In this document: one piece after another, positions 1-8,518 of the stretch
How the letters are laid out: the number at the start of each line of letters is the position of its first letter
Numbering within the stretch: position 1 is the first letter of the stretch
DNA from: Nakamurella flava
Lineage (GTDB): Bacteria > Actinomycetota > Actinomycetes > Mycobacteriales > Nakamurellaceae
Direction: 5' to 3'
Length of the DNA: 64,000 nucleotides
NCBI RefSeq assembly: GCF_005298075.1
Contig: NZ_SZZH01000001.1
Span: 248,001-312,000, forward strand
The notes under the pieces: generated by a model
The model's input: only the letters and a program-made list of their open reading frames with translations
The model's database searches: none
Told to the model about the DNA's origin: nothing
Translations under genes and position numbers: made by a program

Positions 1-1081
1 GCACCGCCCGCAACTGGTGGACATGGCGTTCGAGGTCCCGCGGCGTCGGGGCGGGGACGAAGCGCAGCCAGGCGGTGACTCCCCGGCCCTGGATGGTGGC
101 GAGCGTCTCGATGCCGAGCGCCTCCAGACCGGTGCGGACCGCGCGGAGCAGCGCGAACCCGTCGACCCGGGTGCGGCCGATCACCCGGAAAGCGAGGTGG
201 TGCCCACTCGTCCGCCAGCCCCGCTCGGTCATCCGGCGGTCGACGTCGGCGTCGTAGGTCTCGCCGAGATCGAGGAAGTCGCGCAGCAGATCGGAGGACA
301 CCGACGCATCGGTGACCGAGGCAACCTCGTCGATGAGGATGCGCGCCGCGACCGCGGGCATGGCGATCTCCGCGGCGACCGCCAGGGCGTCGAGTTGGCT
401 CTCCCCGATGCCGGCGGCGAAGAAGGCCAGCCGCAGGCCCGGTCGGGACGGGCTGTCCAGCCGGACGGACGCGACGGACAGCGCCGGGGTGTGCACGATG
501 CTGGTCCACCGGTCCCACTGCACCAGCTCGACCCACAGCCGTCCGACGTCGACCGCCGAGCGTTCGTCCCGGTACTCCTCGAGCACCCCGGAGGTGTCCA
601 GCAGGGCCACCCCGCTGTTCGTCACCGCCGACAGATGGCGCAGCAGGTCGCCGAGATCCCTTGCTCCGTAACGGAAAGCGGACGTCAGCCGGCGCACCAG
701 GTCCAGGACGACGGCGTCGCGGGCCAGGGCCAGCCGCCAGCACGCCTCCACCAGCTCGAACGGCCGGGCCACCGTCAGCACCGTCAGGCCGACCCGGTCG
801 GCCAGTCGGCGGGCTCCGCTGTCCAGCTGGTCGGCCCCGGGGACGGCCAACCCGCGATAGCCGTACTCGTGCACCCGCCGGAGGATCGCGTCCACCCGCC
901 ACGGTTCGTGGGGCAGCGGGGTGGCGACGACGGCGAGCCGGCCCGCGCCGGCCGGGTCCAGCTGGTCCTCGGTGAGAGCCGTTGCCGCAGTCGGCCAGTG
1001 GCCGTCGACCGGACCGGCGACGAGGCGAAGGCCCCCGCTGCGCGACTCGGCGAGCAACGCCGACAGGCCGAACCCGCTCAC
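1..1081 (-). CDS. PucR/CdaR-type transcriptional regulator, 3' end outside window
   Basis: A reading frame of 360 codons stays open on the minus strand from a GTG at 1081 to the left edge, so the C-terminus (where this family carries its helix-turn-helix) is not visible. The GTG overlaps the stop of the upstream DUF917 gene (GTGA), which indicates translational coupling. The N-terminal ~120 residues look like the purine-catabolism ligand domain of PucR proteins (segments VVATPLPHEPWRVDAIL and GYRGLAVPGADQLD); the later part resembles the GGDEF-like middle domain of CdaR/PucR regulators. PucR proteins usually activate purine or allantoin catabolic genes; by position it probably controls the permease-hyuA-DUF917 operon it ends. 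Family call is from motif memory, not a search. Confidence 0.75.
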   Translation of the reverse strand, partial: MSGFGLSALLAESRSGGLRLVAGPVDGHWPTAATALTEDQLDPAGAGRLAVVATPLPHEPWRVDAILRRVHEYGYRGLAVPGADQLDSGARRLADRVGLTVLTVARPFELVEACWRLALARDAVVLDLVRRLTSAFRYGARDLGDLLRHLSAVTNSGVALLDTSGVLEEYRDERSAVDVGRLWVELVQWDRWTSIVHTPALSVASVRLDSPSRPGLRLAFFAAGIGESQLDALAVAAEIAMPAVAARILIDEVASVTDASVSSDLLRDFLDLGETYDADVDRRMTERGWRTSGHHLAFRVIGRTRVDGFALLRAVRTGLEALGIETLATIQGRGVTAWLRFVPAPTPRDLERHVHQLRAV

Positions 1082-2115
1082 GGCGTCACCGTCGGTTCCA
1101 GGCCCACGACCCCGTAGGCGGACGGCACGACGCGGCGGAGACGATGCGGTCGGGCGGTCCACCAGGACGGCGCGGCCAGCTCGATGATCGCGACGTGGTG
1201 CGCGGGGGAGAGGTCGGTGATCTGCAGCACCGATCGGGTGCGGACGTCGAGCACGGCCAGCAAGTTGGGCGCGGCACTGATCACCTCGCCGTCGGTCATG
1301 AGCGCCAGTGTCTCCGAACCGGTCACCAGGCGGTGCACGACATCGTCGGACGAGGCGAGCTGGTAGGTCTGGATCTGCGGGTCGACGGGGTCGGTCAGGA
1401 CCGAGTGGATGCGTCCCTGGGCCAGCAACCGGCCGCCGAGGGCGGTCGCCAGGTCATCCATCGGTGCCTCGTGCGCCGCGGTGAAGCGCCGGCCGAGTGA
1501 TAGAGCCCGGCTGACGGTCCCCGTGCAGGCGTGCTCGGCCAGGTCGCCCACGGTGAACCCGCCGATGACGACGGCGCCGGAACCGCCGGACAGGCGCAGC
1601 GCGGCCCGCACCATGGCCTCGGCTTCCGCCGGGCGGGGCTGATCGACGACGCCGACCCCGTTGCCGGTCGTGGTCGCCACCACCAGGCCGGGCAACCCGT
1701 CGACGAGCAGGGTGATCTGATCGATCCCCGACAGCGCGCGACCCATGGTGTCCGCGTCGACGAGGGTGCGCCCCGCGGCGACGACGAACCCGGTCAGCCC
1801 GTTCAGACCGCCGATCTCGAGCGTGCACAGGGCCGGGATGCGGTGGCCCAGCCACCGTTCCACCGCGGCCATGGCCTGATGGATCTGGTCGGGATCGGGC
1901 AGGCGTTCGGTGATGACGATCGGGGAGCCGCCGACGGCCACGGTCATGCAGGGCGTGGCCGGATCCAGCTCGTCCACCCCGACGACGTCCACCGGCCAGT
2001 CCGCGGCCTGGGCCAGCAGACGCAGATGGGTCGGGCCCCCACCGCCGCCCGCGCCGAGCAGCGCGGAGCCGACGGCGAGGGCGTCGATGTCGCTGCGGTC
2101 GACGCGGAAGCCCAC
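1078..2115 (-). CDS. DUF917 family protein (third, divergent paralogue)
   Basis: 345 residues. It shares the DUF917 plan of the two genes upstream of it (N-terminal glycine-rich loop LLGAGGGGGPTH; E-I-G-G-x-N near residue 100; DADTMGRA), but it is more diverged: the DPY after the glycine loop in the other copies is GPT here. DUF917 (Pfam PF06032) has more recently been linked to S-methyl-thiohydantoin desulfurase activity; whether this copy keeps any enzymatic role cannot be told. The stop overlaps the GTG of the PucR-type gene by four bases. A 31-bp gap separates it from the preceding DUF917 gene, so all three belong to one transcript. Confidence 0.85.
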   Translation of the reverse strand: MGFRVDRSDIDALAVGSALLGAGGGGGPTHLRLLAQAADWPVDVVGVDELDPATPCMTVAVGGSPIVITERLPDPDQIHQAMAAVERWLGHRIPALCTLEIGGLNGLTGFVVAAGRTLVDADTMGRALSGIDQITLLVDGLPGLVVATTTGNGVGVVDQPRPAEAEAMVRAALRLSGGSGAVVIGGFTVGDLAEHACTGTVSRALSLGRRFTAAHEAPMDDLATALGGRLLAQGRIHSVLTDPVDPQIQTYQLASSDDVVHRLVTGSETLALMTDGEVISAAPNLLAVLDVRTRSVLQITDLSPAHHVAIIELAAPSWWTARPHRLRRVVPSAYGVVGLEPTVTP

Positions 2116-2146
2116 GAACGCGCAGCCTACTGGCGGGCCGGTCCGG

Positions 2147-3262
2147 TCAGTCGGTCGCCGGGACCGGGGCGCTGGCGCCCTTCTCCACGGGGAGGAACTC
2201 TTCGGTCAGCCCGAACGCCACCGGGCCGAAGGTGGCGAGCGCTCCCGGGGTCCGCATCAGATCGGGCGTCGAGATCCCCAGCACCCGGACCCGCTGGCCG
2301 TAGCGCAGCCGTTCGGTGGTGATCGGTTCGGCGCTCTCGTGGTCGAGGACGCAGATCAGGTCGGGCACGATCGCCAGCAGCTCGTCGCCGCGGTGGGCGG
2401 TCAGGTTCTCGTTCTGGAAACCGATCACCAGGTCCGGCCCGTCGCCCGTGGGGGCGATCCGTACCCGGCCGCGGGCGAACCCCTCGGTGGTGCGGCGTTC
2501 CACGTCGACGATCTTGCCCTCGAACAGGTCGGCGACATGGGAGTAGCCGGTGGGGGCGAGAGCCGCTGCGATGGCGGTGAACGGCGACCGCTTCTGTTCC
2601 CGGGCCACCCGGATGGCGCGGCCGAGCGCCAGCGCCATGGAGATGGTGCGGGGGACCGCGGTGCGGCGCACGTCCGCGCCGCTCATCGCGTACTCGGCGA
2701 TGTGGCCGACCCCGCCGAGGCGGATGGTGACGGCCCGGGCGAGCCACTCGAGTTGCTTGTCGTCGTCACCGGTGTCGATCACGACAGTCTCACCGCGCTC
2801 GCCGGCCAGGGCCAGCGGCGACCCGTGCACGCCGTAGACCGCGAAGGTCTCCATGGACAGCTCCGGGAACGCCCGGCCCATCCCATCGGCGTCCACGACC
2901 GGCAGACCGGTCTCCGCGGCGACCAGGAACGGGATCATCGAGTTCACGCCACCGCACTCGATCGGCATGGTGGCGTCCGCCTGCCGGCCGAGGTGGGACT
3001 CGAGCGTCCGCAGGGCCAGCGTCGGTTCGGTGCCCGCCGGCAGTTTCTCGATCATCACCGTCGGCGCGCCCATCTGGGCGGTCGGGATGACGAACGCGTC
3101 ATCGGCCAGATCCGACGGGTCCAGGACGGTGATCGACCCCGTCCCGAGGACCTGCTCGACGAGCTTGGACCCGATGTACGGATCGCCGCCACCACCGGTG
3201 CCCAGCAGGGTCGCCCCGCGGGCCAGGTCCGGCAGATCGGCCGCGGTCAGCTGCCAGCTCAT
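2147..3262 (-). CDS. DUF917 family protein (second paralogue)
   Basis: 371 residues from the ATG at 3262; the longer frame to 3376 would run into the upstream gene and lacks family sequence, while MSWQLTAADLPDLARG matches the N-terminus of its neighbour (MSWSIGFDDISDLARG). The ATG overlaps the stop of the upstream paralogue (ATGA). It contains the glycine-rich loop LLGTGGGGDPYIG, the IECGGVNS segment near residue 103 and VVDADGMGRAFPE. These family hallmarks are shared with PF06032 proteins, which often accompany hydantoinase A genes. Likely a metal-dependent enzyme acting on a hydantoin-like ring; exact substrate unknown. Confidence 0.9.
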   Translation of the reverse strand: MSWQLTAADLPDLARGATLLGTGGGGDPYIGSKLVEQVLGTGSITVLDPSDLADDAFVIPTAQMGAPTVMIEKLPAGTEPTLALRTLESHLGRQADATMPIECGGVNSMIPFLVAAETGLPVVDADGMGRAFPELSMETFAVYGVHGSPLALAGERGETVVIDTGDDDKQLEWLARAVTIRLGGVGHIAEYAMSGADVRRTAVPRTISMALALGRAIRVAREQKRSPFTAIAAALAPTGYSHVADLFEGKIVDVERRTTEGFARGRVRIAPTGDGPDLVIGFQNENLTAHRGDELLAIVPDLICVLDHESAEPITTERLRYGQRVRVLGISTPDLMRTPGALATFGPVAFGLTEEFLPVEKGASAPVPATD

Positions 3263-4362
3263 GCGGAGACCTCCGAGATCTGCCCGTCGAAGATCTGCCC
3301 GTCGAACCGGCGCGCGGGGACGTCGTAGCCGAAATAGCCCGGCCCGACCATCGCCAGCCCCGCCGCCGAGTGCCATCGCGGGTCGCTCGGCGCTGCGATC
3401 ACCCGGACCCGCTGGCCGTACCGCAGCCCCTCGGTGGTGACCGGTTCACCCGTGTCGTGCTCCAGCACGATGATCAGGTCGGGGGTGGTGGCGAGCACCT
3501 CATCGCCCCCCGACGAAGCGATGAGGTGCTCGTTCTGGAAGCGCAGCGTCAGACGCGCGCCGTCGGCCCCGGTGAGGGTGGCCGTGCCCCGGGCGAACCC
3601 GGTGGTGGTGGCCCGTTCCACGTCGACGACCTTGCCGGCGAACAGCTCGCGGCCGGCCAGGATGTCGACGGCGCGGGTCACCGGGTCGGTCTTGTCGAGG
3701 CGGGCCTGGGCGATACCGGCGCCCAGGTGCAGGGAGCGCTGCAGGGAGTCACGGACCAGCGACTCGCGGGCCTGGGCACCGCTCATCGCGAAGCCGCAGA
3801 TCATGACGGAGCAGCCCATCTCGACGGCGGAGACGCGCACGATGCGCTCCGTCCACGAGTTGTCGATGGTCTGCACGACGCCGACGTTGCCCTTCTCGTC
3901 GGCGAAGGCCAGCGGGGAGGCGCTGATCCCGGACAGGGTGGGCAGCACCATCTGCAGTTCCGGGAACGCCCGGCCCATGCCGTCGGCGTCCAGCAGCGGC
4001 AGTCCGAGAGCGGCCGCGGCGGCGATCGGGATGGTCGAGTTGACCCCGCCGATCTCCGCGCAGGCCACGTGCGTGGCCGGCCGGCCGAGGTGCGCGTCCA
4101 TGGCGCGGACCGGGGCGATGATCGACTCCAGGGTGGGCAGCTTCTCCACCATGACGGTGGGGGCGCCCAGCATGCCGACGGTGATGACCAGGGCGTCGTC
4201 GTCGAGTTCGTCGAGCGGGACCGCGGTGACGGGGCCGTGTTCGGTGATGGCCTGCCGGGCCAGCAGGGCGCCGATGTAGGGATCGCCCCCGCCGCCGGTG
4301 CCCAGCACGGCCGCGCCCCGGGCCAGGTCGCTGATGTCGTCGAAGCCGATGGACCAGCTCAT
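3259..4362 (-). CDS. DUF917 family protein (first paralogue)
   Basis: 367 residues, starting at the ATG that overlaps the hydantoinase A stop (ATGA, 4359-4362). Motifs: AVLGTGGGGDPYIGALL at the N-terminus, CAEIGGVNST near residue 103, LLDADGMGRAFPELQM, and a C-terminal LRYGQRVRVIAAPSDP region that is also present in the second copy. It is clearly a duplicate of the gene that follows. In related actinobacterial loci DUF917 proteins pair with hydantoinase/oxoprolinase subunits; here three copies may form a heteromeric complex or process different substrates. The family is known; the function in this operon is inferred from context only. Confidence 0.9.
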   Translation of the reverse strand: MSWSIGFDDISDLARGAAVLGTGGGGDPYIGALLARQAITEHGPVTAVPLDELDDDALVITVGMLGAPTVMVEKLPTLESIIAPVRAMDAHLGRPATHVACAEIGGVNSTIPIAAAAALGLPLLDADGMGRAFPELQMVLPTLSGISASPLAFADEKGNVGVVQTIDNSWTERIVRVSAVEMGCSVMICGFAMSGAQARESLVRDSLQRSLHLGAGIAQARLDKTDPVTRAVDILAGRELFAGKVVDVERATTTGFARGTATLTGADGARLTLRFQNEHLIASSGGDEVLATTPDLIIVLEHDTGEPVTTEGLRYGQRVRVIAAPSDPRWHSAAGLAMVGPGYFGYDVPARRFDGQIFDGQISEVSA

Positions 4363-5918
4363 CGGGCGTCCATCTGCAGATCGCCGACGGCCTTGACCCG
4401 CATGCGGGTGGCGTTGCCGGGCAGGTACGGGATCGGCACCTCGTCGAAGTCGACGATGGCCACCGAGTCGGGCCGGGCGCCGGCGGCAATGGCCTTCTCG
4501 ACCGCCTCCTGCTTCACCGTGGCGATCGTCTCCTCGCGACGGCTCGGCTCCACGGCGACGACCTTGTCGATCTCGCCGCCGACCTGCGCGATGGAGGCGC
4601 CGATGGCGTTGGCGACGGAGTAGTTCTCCGGCCGGTGCACCGTGCCGAACAGGGGGAGCTCGTCGGGCAGCAGGATGGAGCCGCCGCCGACGGCGACGAC
4701 GGGGATCGGATCCGGGGAGGTGCGCATGCGGTCGACGGCCTCGGCCACCCGCTCGGCGATGCGGGCCAGGACCCGGTCGACGAACGCCGGGTCCAGGTGC
4801 GCCACCTTGCTGCGGTCGCCGATGTCGGCGCGGCCGGCGGCCACCGCGATGTCGGTGGCCGTCAGGGTGGAGCCGCCGAAGACCAGCGCCTCGGTGGTGA
4901 GGCGGTAGCCGACGGATCCCGGGCCCACCTCGGCGGTCTCGGGATCGACGAGGCTGCCGCCGCCGATGCCGATGGACAGCACGTCCGGCATGCGGAAGTT
5001 GGTGCGGATCCCGGCGACCTTGACCTCGCCGGCGGTCTCCCGGGGGAACCCGCCGACCAGCAGGCCGACATCGGCGGTGGTACCGCCCACGTCGACCACG
5101 GCGCAGGTGGTCAGGCCGCTGGTGACCGCGGCGCCCCGCATGGAGTTGGTCGGCCCGGAGGCGAACGTGGCCACCGGGTAGCTGCGGACGAAGTCCTCGT
5201 CCATCAGCGTGCCGTCGTTCTGGCTGAGGTAGATCGGGGCGGTGATGCCCTGGGCCCGGGCCGCCGCGGTCAGCCCGTCGACGATCTCCCCGGCCAGCTC
5301 GCGCAGCGCGGCGTTGATGACGGTGGCGTTCTCGCGTTCGAGCAGACCGATGCGGCCGATCTCGTGGCTCAGCGAGATCGCGACCGGGGTGCCGTCCTCG
5401 GCGAAGACGTCGCGGACGATCTGTGCGGCCTGCACCTCGAGGTCGTGGTTGACCGGTGAGAAGACGCTGGAGATGGCGACCGACCGGATGCCGTGCCCGC
5501 GCATGTCACGGGCGTGCGCGCGCAGCTCTTCCGGGTCGAGCGGAGAGATGGGTCGCCCGTCGAACTCGTAGCCGCCGTGGGCCAGGTAGGTACGGGCCGA
5601 CAGGGCGTCGACCAGCTCGGCCGGCCAGTCGACCATCGGCGGCAGCGACCTGGTGGCGGGCAGTCCGAGGCGGAGTGCGGCGGTCGGGGCGAGCCGCTTG
5701 GCCTCGACCAGGGCGTTGATGAAGTGCGTGGTCCCGATCATCACGGCCTGGATCTCCGGGCCGGTGAACTGGTGCTGCTCACGGAGAGCCTCGATGGCCT
5801 GCACGATGCCGGTCGTCACGTCCGGAGTGGTGGAGTGCTTGACCCCGGCCAGCGTGGTGGCGCCGTCCATGAGGACGGCGTCGGTGTTGGTGCCGCCGAC
5901 ATCGATACCGATGTGCAT
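4359..5918 (-). CDS. Hydantoinase/oxoprolinase family protein (HyuA-like)
   Basis: 519 residues. The N-terminus MHIGIDVGGTNTDAVLMDG is the actin-like ATP-binding phosphate-1 loop of the hydantoinase/oxoprolinase N-terminal domain; a second ATPase segment (CAVVDVGGTTADVGLLVGG) lies near residue 272, followed by LSIGIGGGSLVDPET. HyuA-type proteins couple ATP hydrolysis to opening of a 5-oxoproline- or hydantoin-like ring. The length matches the short HyuA-like form that stands with DUF917 genes rather than with HyuB. It is translationally coupled to the first DUF917 gene. A hairpin lies in the 99 bp between it and the permease gene, which may tune expression relative to the permease. Confidence 0.92.
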   Translation of the reverse strand: MHIGIDVGGTNTDAVLMDGATTLAGVKHSTTPDVTTGIVQAIEALREQHQFTGPEIQAVMIGTTHFINALVEAKRLAPTAALRLGLPATRSLPPMVDWPAELVDALSARTYLAHGGYEFDGRPISPLDPEELRAHARDMRGHGIRSVAISSVFSPVNHDLEVQAAQIVRDVFAEDGTPVAISLSHEIGRIGLLERENATVINAALRELAGEIVDGLTAAARAQGITAPIYLSQNDGTLMDEDFVRSYPVATFASGPTNSMRGAAVTSGLTTCAVVDVGGTTADVGLLVGGFPRETAGEVKVAGIRTNFRMPDVLSIGIGGGSLVDPETAEVGPGSVGYRLTTEALVFGGSTLTATDIAVAAGRADIGDRSKVAHLDPAFVDRVLARIAERVAEAVDRMRTSPDPIPVVAVGGGSILLPDELPLFGTVHRPENYSVANAIGASIAQVGGEIDKVVAVEPSRREETIATVKQEAVEKAIAAGARPDSVAIVDFDEVPIPYLPGNATRMRVKAVGDLQMDAR

Positions 5919-5973
5919 CGAACTGGTTCTCCTGTGGCTGATCGCCGTTGGGTGCGGTGTTGGGGTGGGGCTC

Positions 5974-6010
5974 GGTGCGGAGCACGGCGAGATGGGCCGT
6001 GCCCCGCACC
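5974..6010 (-). terminator. Hairpin between permease and hyuA-like gene
   Basis: Arms 5974-5988 and 5996-6010 (GGTGCGGAGCACGGC and its near-perfect complement, 14 of 15 pairs) with a 7-nt loop. It lies inside what otherwise looks like one leftward operon, so it could be a leaky terminator or a stabilising stem setting the permease:enzyme ratio. No T-run is present, as is common in high-GC actinobacteria. Confidence 0.55.
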
Positions 6011-6017
6011 GAAGTGT

Positions 6018-7355
6018 TCAGGCCCGGCTGGGCGCCGCCGCGGCGGTTTCCTCGGGGGTACGGGTCTGACCGAGACCCTGGACGAGCCCGACCTTGCCGG
6101 CCGCGATGTACAGGACCATCGACAGCACGAGGCTCAGCACGGAGGGGATGCCCCAGGTGACGAAGTAGCCGACCAGGGACGAGACGGCCCAGATGATGAG
6201 CGTGGCCGGCACCAGCCGCGGGGCGGTGGCGGGCAGCACGTCGTTGCGACGGCTGGACTCCAGGTCGCCGCGCCAGCGTCGGACGATGAAGTACTCGGCG
6301 ACCATGATCCCGGCGATCGGCGGGAACACGACCGACAGCACGATGAGGAACTGCATGAAGTTCTGCAGGATGCCGGCGGCGGCCAGCACCGTCCCGGCCA
6401 CGCCGAGGAAGATCGTCGCCGGGACGCGGTGCAGCTGGCGGCGGAAGGACACCGAGATGAAGTTGAGCAGGCCGAGCGAGGCCGAGTAGAGGTTCCAGTC
6501 GTTGATCTTGAGCGTGCCGGTGATGACGATCAGCAGACCGACGAACCCGATGGACGACGTCACGATGGCCACGATGTCGCCGCTGCGGGCGGCGTGGGCC
6601 AGCAGCACCCCGGCCAGGCCGATCACGAACTCGCCGAGGGTGACGCCCACGACGGTCTGCTTGACGACGTCGCCCGGAGTGCGGTTGAACCGGGTCATGT
6701 CGCCGGTGATGATCGCGCCGACGATGACGCCGCCGGCCACGATGCCCGACCCGACCAGGACCGAGATCTCCGGACCGGCGGGGGCGCTGGTCAGCAGGCT
6801 GCCCAGGTCGTGACGGGAGAGCTCGGCGATGACCGACCAGGCGACCAGGACCAGGAAGAGCGGCACGGTGATGTTGGCCAGCACCTGCATGCCCTTGAAG
6901 CCGAAGGCCACGATGCCGGTGACGGCCAGGCCGACGATGACGCTCCACAGCCAGCCGGGGAGGGCGCCGGGCATCAGTGAGTCCAGCGAGCTGGCGGCGA
7001 TGGCCGACTGGATGCCGAACCAGCCGATGAGGCTGATGCCGACGGCCAGGCCGACGATCGAGGCGCCGACCTCGCCGAATCCGGTCCACCGGGCGAGCAG
7101 GGCGGTGTTCAGGCCCTCGCGCTGGGCGATGATCCCGACGAGGCACATGATGACCTCGACGATGATCGAGCCGAGCAGGATCGCCAGGAACGCGTTGGCG
7201 AAGGTCATGCCGTAGCCGAGGGTGGCGCCGAGTAGGAACTGGGAGAGCGCGGAGATCTGCCCGAACCGCTGCACGGCGATGCCGAACCAGTGCTTGCGTT
7301 CGGTCAGTGGCACCCGCGCCAGGGTGTAGTCGTCGATATGTGCGCTGCCGGACAT
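6018..7355 (-). CDS. NCS1-family (CodB-like) nucleobase/hydantoin permease
   Basis: 445 residues with about twelve hydrophobic segments and the early NCS1/cytosine-permease signature (ERKHWFGIAVQRFGQISAL, GATLGYGMTFANAF). The family imports cytosine, allantoin, hydantoins, uracil or thiamine precursors with Na+ or H+. As first gene of the leftward operon with the hyuA-like and DUF917 genes, it probably imports the substrate they degrade. The start ATG at 7355 is preceded by GAGGAGCACGCC, a good ribosome site. The stop at 6018 is followed by the intergenic hairpin. Confidence 0.9.
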   Translation of the reverse strand: MSGSAHIDDYTLARVPLTERKHWFGIAVQRFGQISALSQFLLGATLGYGMTFANAFLAILLGSIIVEVIMCLVGIIAQREGLNTALLARWTGFGEVGASIVGLAVGISLIGWFGIQSAIAASSLDSLMPGALPGWLWSVIVGLAVTGIVAFGFKGMQVLANITVPLFLVLVAWSVIAELSRHDLGSLLTSAPAGPEISVLVGSGIVAGGVIVGAIITGDMTRFNRTPGDVVKQTVVGVTLGEFVIGLAGVLLAHAARSGDIVAIVTSSIGFVGLLIVITGTLKINDWNLYSASLGLLNFISVSFRRQLHRVPATIFLGVAGTVLAAAGILQNFMQFLIVLSVVFPPIAGIMVAEYFIVRRWRGDLESSRRNDVLPATAPRLVPATLIIWAVSSLVGYFVTWGIPSVLSLVLSMVLYIAAGKVGLVQGLGQTRTPEETAAAAPSRA

Positions 7356-7508
7356 GGCGTGCTCCTCAGAGGGTCCAACCGTGGGAATCCTGATTCACGG
7401 TAGGGACGGGCCGCCCGGACTGCCATGTGCGTTGTGTCGGACCTGCGGCCTCCGATGGGCGTCTTGCACAGTTCCGTGTGACGCCTTCGTGACAACAGGA
7501 ACTCACGA
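7356..7508. promoter_or_regulatory. Control region of the permease-hyuA-DUF917-pucR operon
   Basis: 153 bp between the DUF1684 stop and the permease start, both transcribed leftward. Contains an imperfect inverted repeat at 7379-7400 (CCGTGGGAATC / GATTCACGG, two-base bulge), close to the permease start, and a wider pair AGTTCC / GGAACT around 7470-7502. Either could be the binding site of the PucR-type activator. No clear -10/-35 pair was assigned. Confidence 0.4.
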
Positions 7509-8384
7509 TCAGTGACCGGGGCGCTCCGTGGTGGCCGTGGCCCGCAGTTCCCCGGCGTTCACGGCCGCCCGGATCCGGTTCTGCGGCGGCGGGATCGGGC
7601 ACGAGTAGAAGTCGCTGAACCCACAGGGCGGCACGAACGCGCGGTTGAAGTCCAAGGTCAGGGACTGTGGCTCGGCGTTCTCGCCGATGGCGCCGGCCGG
7701 GCCGGGGAAGCGCAGGAAGCGTCCCGGGGCGTAGCTCGTACGGCCGGTGGTCGCGTCGGCGAAGACCAGCACCAGATGGTGCCCGTCGGCGAAGACGGTG
7801 AGGGAGTACTCGACCCCGTCGATGGTGGCCTCCACCGTCCCGGGTACGGCCTTGGTGTGCCCGTCGTCGGATGCCCGGGTGAAACCCCAGGGGGTCCGCT
7901 GGATCTCGGGCGCCGGACGGAACACCGCCGGCAGCACCCAGGCCGGGTCGTAGTCCGCGACCTCGATGCCAGCGAAGGCCAGCCGGGTCGGGGCGGCGGC
8001 ATCGTAGATCCGCAGCTCGCTGTCCGTCCCGTCCAGACTGAAGGCGTCCACGGTGATGTCGCCCGACCGCAGCAGCGGGAACCCGTCGGGGCCGAGTGAC
8101 GGGACCAGGGTCTCGCCGGTCACCAGTCGGGTCCCGTCGGCGGTGATGAGCGCCAGCTCGCCGGTGGGCCGGACCCGGACTCCGGGCTCGCCCGGCACCC
8201 GCCACACGGTGGCCGGCAGGCCCCGTACGGGTGTCTCCTCGGCGTCGACGGGTTGGTAGTCGACGAGGGCGGTGTTGCCGACCGGGCCGGAGACCTGGGC
8301 CAACCGCGCCTGTCGCCACGCCCGATGGGCGGCGCGGGGGTCGGCGGAATCGTCCGGCGGGATTGGGGAGGCGGAGTCCGTCAT
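7509..8384 (-). CDS. DUF1684 domain protein
   Basis: 291 residues from the ATG at 8384 (a second in-frame ATG lies at 8402). The C-terminal third carries the DUF1684 signature: LDFNRAFVPPCGFSDFYSC followed by PIPPPQNRI, a hallmark region with conserved Asn, Pro and Cys residues. The family is widespread in actinobacteria and other groups and has no assigned activity that I know. No signal peptide or membrane segment is seen. GAAGAT sits six bases before the ATG at 8384, which would suit a leaderless transcript. Function unknown. Confidence 0.85.
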   Translation of the reverse strand: MTDSASPIPPDDSADPRAAHRAWRQARLAQVSGPVGNTALVDYQPVDAEETPVRGLPATVWRVPGEPGVRVRPTGELALITADGTRLVTGETLVPSLGPDGFPLLRSGDITVDAFSLDGTDSELRIYDAAAPTRLAFAGIEVADYDPAWVLPAVFRPAPEIQRTPWGFTRASDDGHTKAVPGTVEATIDGVEYSLTVFADGHHLVLVFADATTGRTSYAPGRFLRFPGPAGAIGENAEPQSLTLDFNRAFVPPCGFSDFYSCPIPPPQNRIRAAVNAGELRATATTERPGH

Positions 8385-8461
8385 GGGGCCATCTTCGGCC
8401 ATCCCCGGTTGTGCGGACGCCGGAGCCCCGCCCGGCCGGCGGCGCGCCGGCGGTCACGCTC

Positions 8462-8467
8462 TAGCGT
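8462..8467 (+). promoter_or_regulatory. Possible -10 box of a leaderless transcript (TAGCGT)
   Basis: TAGCGT ends 6 bp before the GTG at 8474, exactly where a -10 hexamer should lie if transcription begins on the start codon. The same hexamer stands 7 bp before the rarA GTG at 63638. No convincing -35 hexamer is visible. Confidence 0.45.
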
Positions 8468-8473
8468 GGGGCC

Positions 8474-8518
8474 GTGATGAGCCCCCTCGAACCGGACGCG
8501 GTGGCCCGGTGGACATGA
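8474..8518 (+). CDS. Possible 14-codon leader peptide upstream of tauE-like gene
   Basis: GTG-ATG-AGC... encodes VMSPLEPDAVARWT and ends in a TGA that overlaps the next ATG as ATGA (8515-8518). The preceding TAGCGT and the absence of a ribosome site fit leaderless translation, with the permease gene then translated by termination-reinitiation. The peptide has no obvious attenuation codons. Short length means it could be chance; conservation in relatives would decide. Confidence 0.35.
   Translation: MMSPLEPDAVARWT

Noticed and set aside
17-1117. 366-codon open frame on the plus strand
   Set aside because: It is low-complexity and antisense to a continuous PucR-type frame on the minus strand with recognisable family sequence and start coupling; treated as a GC-bias shadow.
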